Source of the DNA: Pelodera strongyloides
Taxonomy: Eukaryota; Nematoda; Chromadorea; Rhabditida; Rhabditidae
Assembly: GCA_036852015.1 (NCBI GenBank)
Contig: JAANDG010000039.1
Location: 186,001 to 250,000, forward strand
DNA: 64,000 nucleotides
Reading direction: 5' to 3'
The stretch's first letter is position 1, and each line of letters starts with the position of its first letter. Both the position numbers and the translations under genes were made by a program. Below, piece after piece: positions 53,919 through 64,000 of this stretch. The notes beneath the pieces are model-generated. The model searched no databases. It saw nothing but the letters and a program-made list of their open reading frames with translations, and was not told the DNA's origin.

Positions 53919-56900
53919 CTGCAATAAAAATAAAGTATTAAATTACAAGTGTAAAAGCAAACATAATTAATAAAAAGTAGAGTTATGAAAAGGATACATA
54001 CAATAGCGAAAAAGAATAAAACCTTGGGTTTTTTACAAAAGGTTTTTGAAGAGAAGATAGTGCAAATTCAAAAGAATTTGTCATTTAAACTTTTATAAAT
54101 TTATGCTCGATGCAAAGGTAAAGAAATTAATTAACAGTCGTAATTCATTTGCGCTTGAACTGCAAAAATTGTGTTCTCGCACAGTCTATTTTTGGCGAGA
54201 TTATTATATGGATTATGAATAGATAGATGGTACGTGGCTGTCGTAACAATTCTAATTAGCTAATTATAAATGTATAGTTAACAAAGAAAAGCGAACGGAT
54301 GCGCGGCGTGGGGTCATACACTCATTTCGCTGATCAATATCTACGCTCCGGGGGACCCGCCTGAGCAAATAGCTTTGTCTCTCTATCTCTCATCCTCTTT
54401 CATTCTCTACTCTCTCCAACTCTCCCTACCACACGCCACAGACGTCTATACATCGTCTATCCAGTAATTACTAGTGTCATATAGGGTGTTCGGAATTTAA
54501 CCCCCCTATTCTGCGAACTAAAACGGAGATTATATCTCAAAGAACGAACTATCAAAAACCACAGAATAATGCTATATAGGCAAAGAACGATACGATATAC
54601 GCTCTCTCACTCTCTCCATCCGCTTGGAAAGTTAAGTTTATGACCTGTAATTACATATTATTTCCATAGATTTCGGAACTCAACTCACTTCCCTAATTGT
54701 TTCGGCGCGGAGCGAGGGAATGCGATAGATATCCGAATCAGAGCGCAAAGCGCTGCTAGAGGCTAGATGATAGCAACACATAAGCTGCGTTCAGTGCCAA
54801 GTAATTCCTCACTACTATGTCTTCCGAGCCACAAATTGGAAACCGTCGACAATGTAAACGATAGTATATGATCACATAAAACACAACAATCAAGATACGA
54901 CAACGCATGTACACGGGGAATGCAAATCGCATCTACACGGGGGAATATGAATTGGTCGAGAGTAGCGCAGACCGAGAACATGATGGCTGAGAATCAATGC
55001 GATCGGCGGTTTGGTAGCAGAGCATTGAGCGAGCCAACGAGAGAAAAAGGGAGCTAGGGAGAGAAGAAGGGTGACACACACGGCGAGCATGTGAGCGACG
55101 GAGACCACGCCCACCTCCCGGCCAGGAATCGATGAGCGCCCCCGTCCACACATACAAAACATACACCAGTGGAGAGGGTTGTTCGCATACGAGAACGATG
55201 ACGATTGCTATAGACGTACCCTAAAGCAATCCGACAAAAACTGAGAGAGCAACATTGGTTATCAAGAGAGGTAAATTGCACTTGGAAACGATTTATGCAT
55301 AAATACATGCAAACCTTAATAAAACTATGGAAAGAAAGTCAAATATGCACCATTCATTAATTATGCCAGCAAATATAGCAAAGGAGCAGACACACGATCC
55401 AAACAAATTAAATAAAATTGAACCGAAAATATTGATTGAATCCTGTCACAATATTTGACAAGTTTTAAATGAAAGTCGACTACGGTATTCACAGTGTAAT
55501 ATTATTTACACGCGCGCTGGGTCTGTCACACGGATAATATATTCAGCGATATTCAGCGGTGATGCGTAGTAATAATAAAAAAATAAAGTAGTAAATAAGA
55601 ATCAAGTAGTAAATAGCACATATAGCGTCAACAACAAAAAAAGCGCTAAAATGTGTAGATGCATCATTAATAAAGCCCATACAGAAGGATTCCCATGTAT
55701 AGTCGTTATTGCAATTTTTATCATTTCACAAAACTACTTTACAACGCGAGACTGTCAGTGATAAGCTTTGGTCTCTAAGGCAAACAAAGAACTGCAATGA
55801 AATATGTATACAAAAAGGAAGGAGATAAAAGAGAAGACTCTACCAAGGGGACACGGGACATTTAGAGCCTATTTGCCTATTACCAGAGTATTCCTTGAAA
55901 TCTTCGCGAAAAGCCTTTATATCTCAGATTACCTAATGGTAAGCCTAGTAAGCCGATAATAATATAACAAACAAGCCCCATACCAACCCGTGAACTTGAA
56001 AAGATTTTCAGAAACCACTACTAGCGCTGAAGTTCTTCAGTGTAGACGGTGGGTTCCAGATGACAAATTGTTAGACGTCATCAGAAAAGGACCCCGCGGG
56101 AAATACCACGTCGCCTGTCGCTTCTTTTTTTCAAAGAATACTTTGGCCAGATTCGTACTTGTGTTGTGTGCGACAGTGATGTACACACGTCGAATTACAC
56201 AGATACTTTTTCCAATAACGACACGTATGAGTTTTATCGAACTTTCAGCTAGCCAGAAAAAGCAATTCGTTTAGAAATGGGCCTATAAGGAACATAGGAA
56301 CACATAAAGTACTGCACATAGCCTGTACAATCCCTTTTATAAGCACAAGAAGTATATGCACTTTTCTAGTTTAATAATGGTACGTGGCACTGGAAGTAAA
56401 CTAAAGCTGAAACTTGTGGGTTGACATTTCAGTGTGTCGAGCGTGTAATCTAAGATTCACAGATATTCAAGGGTCCCTCTTTCTCTATTTGTATATTTGC
56501 ATAAAGTATCTCAGAGGGCACACGAGAGAAGAGACAAACTCTTCAAATATATCATTGAGGTCAAACGGGGTTAGGCGTTCAACAGTGATATGATGTTTGG
56601 TTCAAAAATATGCTTTGAGTATCATATAAGTTATTCCAAAATTGGTTCTTAGGTAAATAGTCGTGATTTCTAAACGTGAGTACATTGATGAGCAAGCTTA
56701 CGAACGAGAGTCACTTCTTATCGTCTACATAACGCTCGTCTACTTGGTTTACTGGATCAATGTAAAAATGATACTTACGGCATACAAACGGCCCGCAGTA
56801 TGTCCCCTTTTCACGCGATTTCTGCGGCGTGTAAGCGGCTCAAGATTGGCACCGGATATCACAAGTTACTACTCATCCGCGCGCACTTTGCACGCTTCAG

Positions 56901-57752
56901 AGCCAAATGAAATGTGCACCCCGCTTTCGAGTCACTTACATTTATCATTTATGTGAAAGTTTGCTTCATAGTACAGAGTACTGTAAGCATACCTTTAATC
57001 ATGAATATGAAGACAAATTTACTGGTGGCACACCCAAATCTAACATGGTAGGCACCCTTTTTCAACGTTAATCAAAACCAATCATAAACGTCTCAATCAC
57101 TCTGTCACTCAAATGACATGGCATAACATTCTTCTGCTAATTTGACAGTCTTCTTCTCTGTCTTATGTTCTCTCTCCCCTCCTTTCTCTCTCTCCCCCTC
57201 TCTTCCTCTCTCTCTTTCTCTCTCTCGCTTTCTCTCTCTCTTTCTTTTTCTTTCTCTCTCCATTCACAGCACATTATCACCTATCTTTCTCCTCTCATCG
57301 GATGAAATTATCTTTTCTCCAAAAATGAAATCAACCATTTTCGGCAACCGGTCCCCCTTCCCTGTACCTAATTCGTCTTGTACGATGGAATGTCATTTGC
57401 TTGTTAGGGCTGACTTCAACTACCTAATTTTCGCCATGCCGAGTAACACTATCACATATCAATCAAGCACAATCAATGATCTATTAACCAACATTTTCAC
57501 CTTGCTTCTCGTTCTTCTTGTCATGAGTAGCCGGTATCAAATGTGAACTAAATAGGATTTATATGAGAACTTTATCCTATGTGGAAAAACAGTTTGTATG
57601 TGGTTCTGGAAACGCGCAGGATCCAGTGCTTACCTCATTGAGTAGTATTTTTTAGTTACATCATATTTTCATCAAGCGTCTTTTTGATTCAGCGTCACTC
57701 TTGAAAGGCTTGGTTCTAGATAATTGAATTCACGACTAAACCCTTCTTTCAG
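53919..57752. other. Divergent intergenic region, fzr-1 to channel gene
   Basis: About 3.8 kb containing the promoters of both genes. A short frame at 55990-56274 lacks motifs. Part of it (about 56045-56070) matches, inverted, a word near 12560. A (CT)n tract lies at 57170-57260. I see no RNA gene or coding exon. Confidence 0.5.
57170..57262. repeat. CT-rich microsatellite
   Basis: Degenerate CT/CTT run about 500 bp upstream of the channel gene start. Confidence 0.85.
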
Positions 57753-57766
57753 AATCTTTTTACTCA

Positions 57767-60700
57767 ATGAGAGGTAGGCTCCGCCTACTCCTCACCGTCT
57801 TCATTCTATTTCTCCTCCCGAATACCGTAACCACTCGTCGAAAGAGTCAATCGGGGCTGGACCGTGTTGCCTACGAAAGAAATGACGATGAAAAGTTGGA
57901 CGTGATAGCCGACGAGGACCTGAGGCCGTGGATGTACACGACGACTAGGTGAGAGAGGATATGTTCGAAGACAGTGTGTGCGGCAGGTGCGCCAACTGGA
58001 ATTAGTCGCAACTGGCATACGACTGGCACACCTCCCGCGCACATGAAGCATGTTGACTACGCGACATTTCAGCTGCTGGAATTCTGCCCTCGTGTATCAC
58101 TTGAATTCAACAATTATAATATGAACCAGTAACAAATGTTGTACGAGCAGTTGGTTGTATAAAGCTAAAAGTATATAAAGCTATTTTTATTGTAAATCCA
58201 TAATTCAGTCAAAAACCTGCGACCGGAAATGCTCAGTCGTCTGTTACGGAAAGAAAGGAGACGTCGACGACTGAGAAACCAACGACAACAACGGAAGCAG
58301 TGGCTGTGACAGAGGAAGAAATCACACAAAAGCCTGATGGTTAGTCGAGGCCTTATGCACGAAAAGTGGGAGTCCTCACGATTGGGAGGATTTGTCTCTA
58401 CGTCTCGCTATTCGTGTGATCCCTCTCTTTCTCTCACCTCCTACTGACAGAGCATGCTCCCAGCGCTCGTGCATAAGGCCGCTGTGGGTAAGGTAGAACA
58501 CACACTAACACTGAACTGAGGCAGTCTGTCTTCGGTCTTCGGTGTATCAATTCTCTCAATTACTTATTTAGAAATCCAAAAGTTGTTGTCCGATGGAGTT
58601 CACGACATCGCCAATTTAACGCAGCAGCTCGAGGAGGAACACGCTGAAGTATTGGAGGACAGTGCTAATAGGTTGGGAGACTCTACACTGCTTCTATTTT
58701 TTATTTTAGCTATGCATTATACATTTCATATTAATATAATAGTTTTTTTCAGAACAGTTCTCTGGTTAGATTCCAAATGGAAATCGGAAGATTTTGGGCT
58801 GAACGCATCGGCTGTAAAGGAATGTGTTGCTTGGAGGAAACAGTGGGAACGAGAGAAGAATATTACGGTAGAGGAAGGAAATGGGGAGGTAATGTTTAGT
58901 GGTACGGTAGCCGTACTTTACCGTATCAATAAAGTAATACATATTGATGATGGGTGTCTCGGATAAAAAAAAAACAGATATAATAATGTCATCTTTCAGA
59001 GAATGAGTAACGAAACAGATACCGATATCGCTGAAGAGGAGCTGGAGCTTCTGGAAACTGAACTCGTCGACAAGAAGAAACGACTGAAGGAAATAGGGCT
59101 GGACGAAGAACTTCTGAAGGAGTATAAGGTATAGCATGAATCTCTCCCTCCATCTCTCTCTCTCTCTCTCTCTCTTTCTCGGTTCTACAATAAAAAAATA
59201 ATCACAGAGGATATCAGTCATATTTCTTGTTTTGAAAAAATAATTTGAGTCTCAGGTCCAGGAAATTAAAGATCTATTATTGCATTCCTCTCTAGATCTT
59301 CAATTATTTCGTTTCAGGCAATCGGTATCATCTATAAAGAAGTTTGTGGAGAGCATGAACGAGACTTATGGTTCAGAAACAGGGAAGATGCGAAGAAGAT
59401 CGGCGTTGGGGAACAGAGTCCAATTTGTGAACCTTTTAAGGTATTTCTTTATATAATAGGCTGAAGACGTGAGCTGTTTGCCATGTTGCTTTCTTCGTCT
59501 ACTCTGCGAATCAAGTCAAAAGCGTGCAACCTGAATAAAATATCAAGGTGTTTGGCGTGCAAAGATTGATTCTCAGATTTTATAGACCTCGTTTTCTTCG
59601 TTTTTTTCAGGAGGAACTGAACCCGGACACAACAAAACTTGCACAGCTCGCAGAACTTTTGAACAACTTGGTGGTGAACGTAACCGAAGGAGGGATGAAT
59701 ATTACAAACGGTTGGCGTAATTTTTCATCTCTTTACTCTTCTCGGTATTTCGCTAAGTTTCATTAGCCTCATTTTTTAGCAAGTTACCATTGCCTAACAA
59801 TTAATAATTGAAGCATAATATCAAGGCAAGAGAGGCAATAGACATAGGTATGAGCTTTCTGGTTGATTGCGGGGAAGTTGAAGTTTTAATATTATACACA
59901 TTCTACAGGAAACGATACTCAAGTCGGAAACGACCTTCTGAAGTCAATAGAAGAGATGGCTTCTCTTGGCGATGACATGACCAACAATCTCATGGAGATT
60001 GATACTGGTAGATCGTTATAAGTTCTATATTAATATGTGAATTCATTTTGTCCTATTACAGCTAATATGTGAATTGTAGTGCATTTTGTGCAGGACAGGA
60101 CACCGAATGGTACATTGCAGGTGTTAATGCAGTTGTTCAGTGTACATTTCCCAAAACACGTGTAATGGTGTAATACCTCTTCGATTGTATGAACATTTTC
60201 AGCTAATGCCGACGAGAAGAAGAATTCACTCGCATACGAAGGAGACAAGGACGCTCCGTGGGGTGTGAGCGTCGTCAAGGAACTTGGGTAAGACTTTTCC
60301 TAGGATTCCAGTTTGACTAAAAATATATAATACTGACCGTTTACTGTGAAATTTTTCCGGAATTATAAGACGAGAAGCAAAACCAAAATAACTTCCATGT
60401 ACAACATACATAGTTCTGTTTTTTTTTTGTACTCAAAATGAAGCTTTTCTGACTTCCCGGACTTTATAGGACTGACTTTATATGACTTTTTGTTTTGTTT
60501 TCTGACTTTATATGTTTTTTTTTTCAGAAGCCGCCTCCGTCGTGGTGTGCGTCGTATGAAACGAATGGCCACAGAAACAGAAGTTGTATCAGATCATAGT
60601 GACGAATGGCTTGATGAAGGGGTAAACACTTTTCATTTCTTTTTTTTATATTACTTGGCGCAATGACTCACAAATTGTAATCTTTGTCCTACACCACATT

Positions 60701-63700
60701 GATCTCACACTGGTAAGCGTCTTTCTCTATTTATATGTATGTACCATTATTTTGCAGGCAATCTCATCAAATGCGGGTGATTCATCTGCAGAAACAGTGG
60801 TTGAACTAGTGGACGAAAACGGAAATATGGTAAATGTGACGACGAAAACCAACATATTCACTTACGAGTGGCTGGAAATAGACGCGACAGAGGAGGCAAA
60901 GTGAGAAATTATCTGAACCTTTGTAAATATTTAGATTTACCATGTGTAAAGCAGAACCAATACATTTCCATTGTTCGGTCACGCAAACCACATGTACAAC
61001 TCCTTAACCTTTAAAGGGAAATACCGGCCGGTTTTTGAAACGCATCGAATACTCCCTGCTTTCCTATCATATGCAAATGAGCATAAATTTGAATAAAAAA
61101 ATAGACCCCAATAGACCCATTTTCGCCGAAATGCATAAGAATGCTGATATTTGAGATGCGTTTCAAAAACCGGCCGGTATTTCGCTTTAGCGCTAGACTG
61201 ATAATCGTTTATACTGCTAGTGATTCTGGACGAATACTGTACAGGTTTCATGAATTATTGCATTCTTAGCCCGATTCTGAGCATCTTACGACCTGATGCG
61301 TTGGCTGCTCTCGGCTTGGATATTCCGTCCGAGGCGTTCAAACGATATCAGAAGGTAGAATATTGACTTGTATTCGAAGAGTAACATTTTGAGTTGTCAT
61401 AGTGTCAACATCCTGGTCGCCATATTAACAAAAAAGTAATGCGAATTCACTGGAAAGTTTCGAAGAAAAAAACCCCTGACACTTGTTCAATATTCGAGAT
61501 AATATTTTCTGAATAAAACGAATAATTAGCCGGAACATGGAAAAACCAATGAACATTTGTGAGACTTTTATTATTTCAGGTGAGTCTCTACCTCCCCGGA
61601 ATATGCGCCGATTTTGTGCCGAAAGCAGTTGATGAATTTGATAGCAGCAGTTTTGAAGGTAAACTTTGAAGTCTATGTTACTTGGTGTTTTTTCTAAAAT
61701 GCATAGAAAGAAAACATGCAATAGACGATACATCCCTCGAGAAAAGGCGGCAGGAATTGAACTCTTGATCATTCAAACTCGACCGCGACACCTACCACTG
61801 CACTACCTAGGGGTGGAGATCGAGGGACCGATTGGTGTGAATGTGTCCGCATTGGAAGCGGCCGGAGTTAATTTGACCGCTCTTGCCGAAAAACTGCGGA
61901 ATGACACGGAAGTCGATGACGTTTTGTGCAGAACAAATGTGTCAATCAGGTTTGCATGCGTAATAATTAGGTAAAGCTAAAAACTAGTTAGATCTTGGTG
62001 AAGCAAAGAGGAAGTTTCTGGGTGTCTGCTAAAAAGGGTGATATTTCTAATTTTACCGAGAGGTCGATAGAGAAAAACGATGGAGAAAAACGCATGGTGC
62101 TCAATAAAACAAAATAATGTTTAGGACTCTCGGAGGCAGTTTCATTATGCCTGTGCTCAATAAGAATCAATATGATCCATTCTCGGCACCCATCGTTTTT
62201 CAAGTGAGAAAATTTGTGATCATAACGGACACTATTAGCGAATTGTGATGTTATTATTATAACAGCGTAGGCTGGTATGTCCTACAGCTCTTGACTATCA
62301 GCCGATCACTATCTATATCTATCTCAGGGTTCAGCAGTAGTGGTTCGCTTCGGGATATACATCGAATCAATGAGCAACTTTCAAACATCAACTATGGTTT
62401 GTTACGTCAACTTATAATTTCCTAATGTCGTATTTTTTTGAACAGTTTGTCTGATATAGAAGAATACATTTAGCTTACCACTTCTCGTCCATGGACGGAC
62501 GCTGAGCTCGTTTTAACTATTATTTTTTCAACGGGAAAATGTTTCTAAGCTCCACCTATTGCTATAGTCCCCATTTGTCTCTTGTCTCCCGCGGGAGGCG
62601 TGGGAGGATATTCCCGGTTTCATGCATACGGCTACTGTAGTAATTACTTCCTTGTAGGACTACGATATGGACATTTATCTGATGATGTCGTGGCGAGATC
62701 CACGTCTAGTCAATCCGTACGATAGACCAATTATAGTAAAGGAGGAGGAGATTTTGGAGGTAAACTAGTGCTTATAATACACCTTTATGAATGTTTTAAC
62801 TACTTGGCTTTACTTTTGTTATGATACTTAGAATGCACAGTATGCATAACGTTTCGATTACACATGTTTTTCGTAAACATTTGTGAAGCGTTTGCAGGAC
62901 AAGTGCGGTAACATCCTTTATGAAATGCACTTGCCAAGCTATCATACGACGTGCCATATCGCTTAGCAATTTGACTTTCATAAGTATATTTCCAGAAAAT
63001 CTGGCGACCCGATCCATTTTTCGCTAATGCAAAAGAAGCTGAATTTCATGAAGTCACGTTTCTCAACTTTCTAATGAGGATATTTCCCGATGGAATTGTT
63101 CTCTATGAAACGAGGTCTGCTCTCTGAATTTTTTTGAATAATACATTGAATTTAACATCCATGAATAATTTGTTTATCTCCTCTGACTCCCTTTTCAGAA
63201 TCAAGCTCCGCCCCGCTTGTAACCTAATATTGTGCAAGTACCCACACGACAAGCAGACTTGTGAGCTGCAGATCAAGTCTTGTAAGTTGAATTTCTCATT
63301 ATTGCTAATATAAATTACCGAGTTAAACTCAAAGTTGTCCAGCATGAAAACCACATGTAACACCGCTTTAAATGTGTGCAAGTATAATTCCAGTTGCCTA
63401 CCCGATCGAAACCGTTCGTTTTGAATGGTTTACACGGAAAAAGGATGCAATCGACAAGAATCCGGATGTGAAATTGCCCGAGCTCTACATTGACAGATAC
63501 GAACCGAGAACTTGCAATAAAACGAGGAAATCGGGTATGAATAAGGCGTGTCATACAGTCACAACGTGCAGCCTAAATAGTACGACGTGAGCAGACGACG
63601 AACGCGTGAGTAAGGCACTCTCCTGGCGCACCCCAGCGGCTCACTATTTTTTCGTAACTCGACGAAAAATGGGACGGTAGAGCGGACACGCAAATGTGTG

Positions 63701-63871
63701 TTCAGTGCGCGAGCATTCAACATTAGGTGTATCTACTATACGTTTGCTTATTTATGAAGTAATTTAGGAGATTTCTCCTGTCTTCGGGCTGTATTTCGTC
63801 TGAAAAGAGACGTGGGATTCCATGTTGCGCAGACCTACATACCCACCTCGCTGGCTCTGATGTTCTCATGG
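57767..63871 (+). CDS. Cys-loop ligand-gated ion channel subunit with giant N-terminal extension (3' truncated by window)
   Basis: Exons: 57767-57948, 58209-58339, 58572-58671, 58753-58888, 59000-59128, 59318-59440, 59611-59710, 59909-60007, 60203-60287, 60528-60621, 60758-60900, 61270-61354, 61580-61658, 61811-61949, 62125-62203, 62328-62396, 62658-62759, 62996-63114, 63199-63281, 63394-63534, 63768-63871. Phases close over 774 codons. A signal peptide (LRLLLTVFILFLLP) opens a region of about 540 residues: a Thr/Glu-rich stretch, glutamate/lysine-rich probable helices, about a dozen N-glycosylation sequons (NLT, NIT, NVT, NDT). I do not recognise this region. The ligand-binding domain follows: VRFGIYIESMSNF, DYDMDIYLMMSWRDPRL, IWRPDPFFANAKE, a Cys-loop C-x13-C ending DKQTC (672-686), a loop-C segment with Cys on both sides (RTCNKTRKSGDFSCL), then TM1 (HVAQTYIPTSLALMFSW). 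Loop C and TM1 resemble GluCl/glycine-type anion channels; TM2 is outside the window, so selectivity is not shown. The fourth exon could instead end at 58867. Confidence 0.88.
57978..58042. repeat. Short GC-rich hairpin repeat
   Basis: GTGCGGCAGGTGCGCCA at the left and TGGCACACCTCCCGCGCAC at the right pair as an inverted repeat. Words are shared with 25370-25500. Lies 29 bp inside the first intron of the channel gene. Confidence 0.6.
58349..58480. mobile_element. MITE in channel gene intron 2
   Basis: 132 bp with perfect ends GGCCTTATGCACGA and TCGTGCATAAGGCC. It starts 10 bp after the exon 2 donor. No coding potential. Confidence 0.75.
61015..61186. mobile_element. TTAA-type MITE in channel gene
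   Basis: 172 bp with inverted ends AGGGAAATACCGGCCGG and CCGGCCGGTATTTCGCT, the inverted repeat continuing through TTTTTGAAACGCAT. Left flank TTAA (61011-61014), right flank TTAG, i.e. one mutated base. Same end type as the elements at 6241, 27405 and 29553. Confidence 0.75.
61745..61812 (-). repeat. tRNA-like (SINE?) sequence overlapping a 3' splice site
   Basis: On the minus strand: TAGTGCAGTGG (A-box-like, complement of 61795-61805) followed about 30 nt later by GAGTTCAATTCC (B-box-like, complement of 61753-61764). No coherent acceptor stem, so not a tRNA gene. Its 5' end (complement reads CTACCTAG) supplies the acceptor of the channel gene exon that begins at 61811. Confidence 0.6.
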
Positions 63872-64000
63872 GTGAGGAAATTTTGATTTTTCGTATCGTA
63901 GTTGCAAACAAATGGTTATCACTTCTTTGTCTCTATCTGTCTCTCTCTCTATACTATGACTCTTGCTAAAACGTACATATTAAATCGATCCCAATACTAA

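Noticed and set aside
55990..56274. 94-codon frame upstream of the channel gene
   Set aside because: No motif; includes a word repeated near 12560, so more likely repeat-derived.

Overview
The window reads as nuclear DNA of a nematode. Genes are split into many short exons by GT-AG introns with nematode-like acceptors (TTTTCAG, TTTAG). Nine of ten genes have a 3' splice site 0-29 nt before their start codon, as expected for spliced-leader trans-splicing. One gene belongs to the nematode-enriched DUF1647 family and another is a CALHM/clhm-1-type channel. The genus cannot be fixed from sequence alone. Exon models were built by hand from reading frame, splice-site phase and family similarity; no database search was run.

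Layout. 1-2629: no gene seen. 2630-3504 (-): ribosomal protein L28 (4 exons). 4782-10307 (-): E2 (DBT) subunit of branched-chain alpha-ketoacid dehydrogenase (16 exons, all phases close, 463 aa). 12880-19118 (+): mitochondrial malic enzyme (19 exons, 621 aa). 20009-23955 (+): OST48/DDOST subunit of oligosaccharyltransferase (13 exons, 436 aa). 25584-28868 (+): DUF1647 protein, one small exon not located. 29433-33216 (-): dienelactone hydrolase family protein (9 exons, 240 aa). 34096-36777 (-): CALHM-type channel (9 exons, 331 aa). 36.8-42.7 kb: gene-free and repeat-rich, with tandem repeats, an inverted-repeat element and a short LTR retrotransposon. 42704-44105 (-): NlpC/P60 (YiiX-like) papain-fold protein. 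46409-53913 (-): Fizzy-related/Cdh1 activator of the APC/C (16 exons, 524 aa). 57767-63871+ (+): the first 21 exons of a Cys-loop ligand-gated channel subunit with a very long secreted N-terminal extension; the gene runs off the right edge after TM1.

Most genes are housekeeping or membrane genes with no evident operon. The DBT and malic enzyme genes are divergent and both encode probable mitochondrial proteins. Introns hold many small inverted-repeat transposons (MITEs) of at least two families: one with TTAA target sites and AGGG ends (four elements with different interiors), one with GGGCGC ends (three copies plus a related outer element in a nested pair). There are also tRNA-like SINE fragments and an unusual minisatellite whose repeat orientation flips several times.

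Most notable: (1) the channel subunit with about 540 extra residues, glycosylation-rich and partly helical, ahead of the ligand-binding domain; (2) a young, internally coding-less LTR element with LTRs that look identical; (3) the strand-switching minisatellite in a DBT intron; (4) the TTAA-MITE set found only in introns; (5) a cluster of GCGAATTCGC-type palindromes in the dienelactone hydrolase gene.
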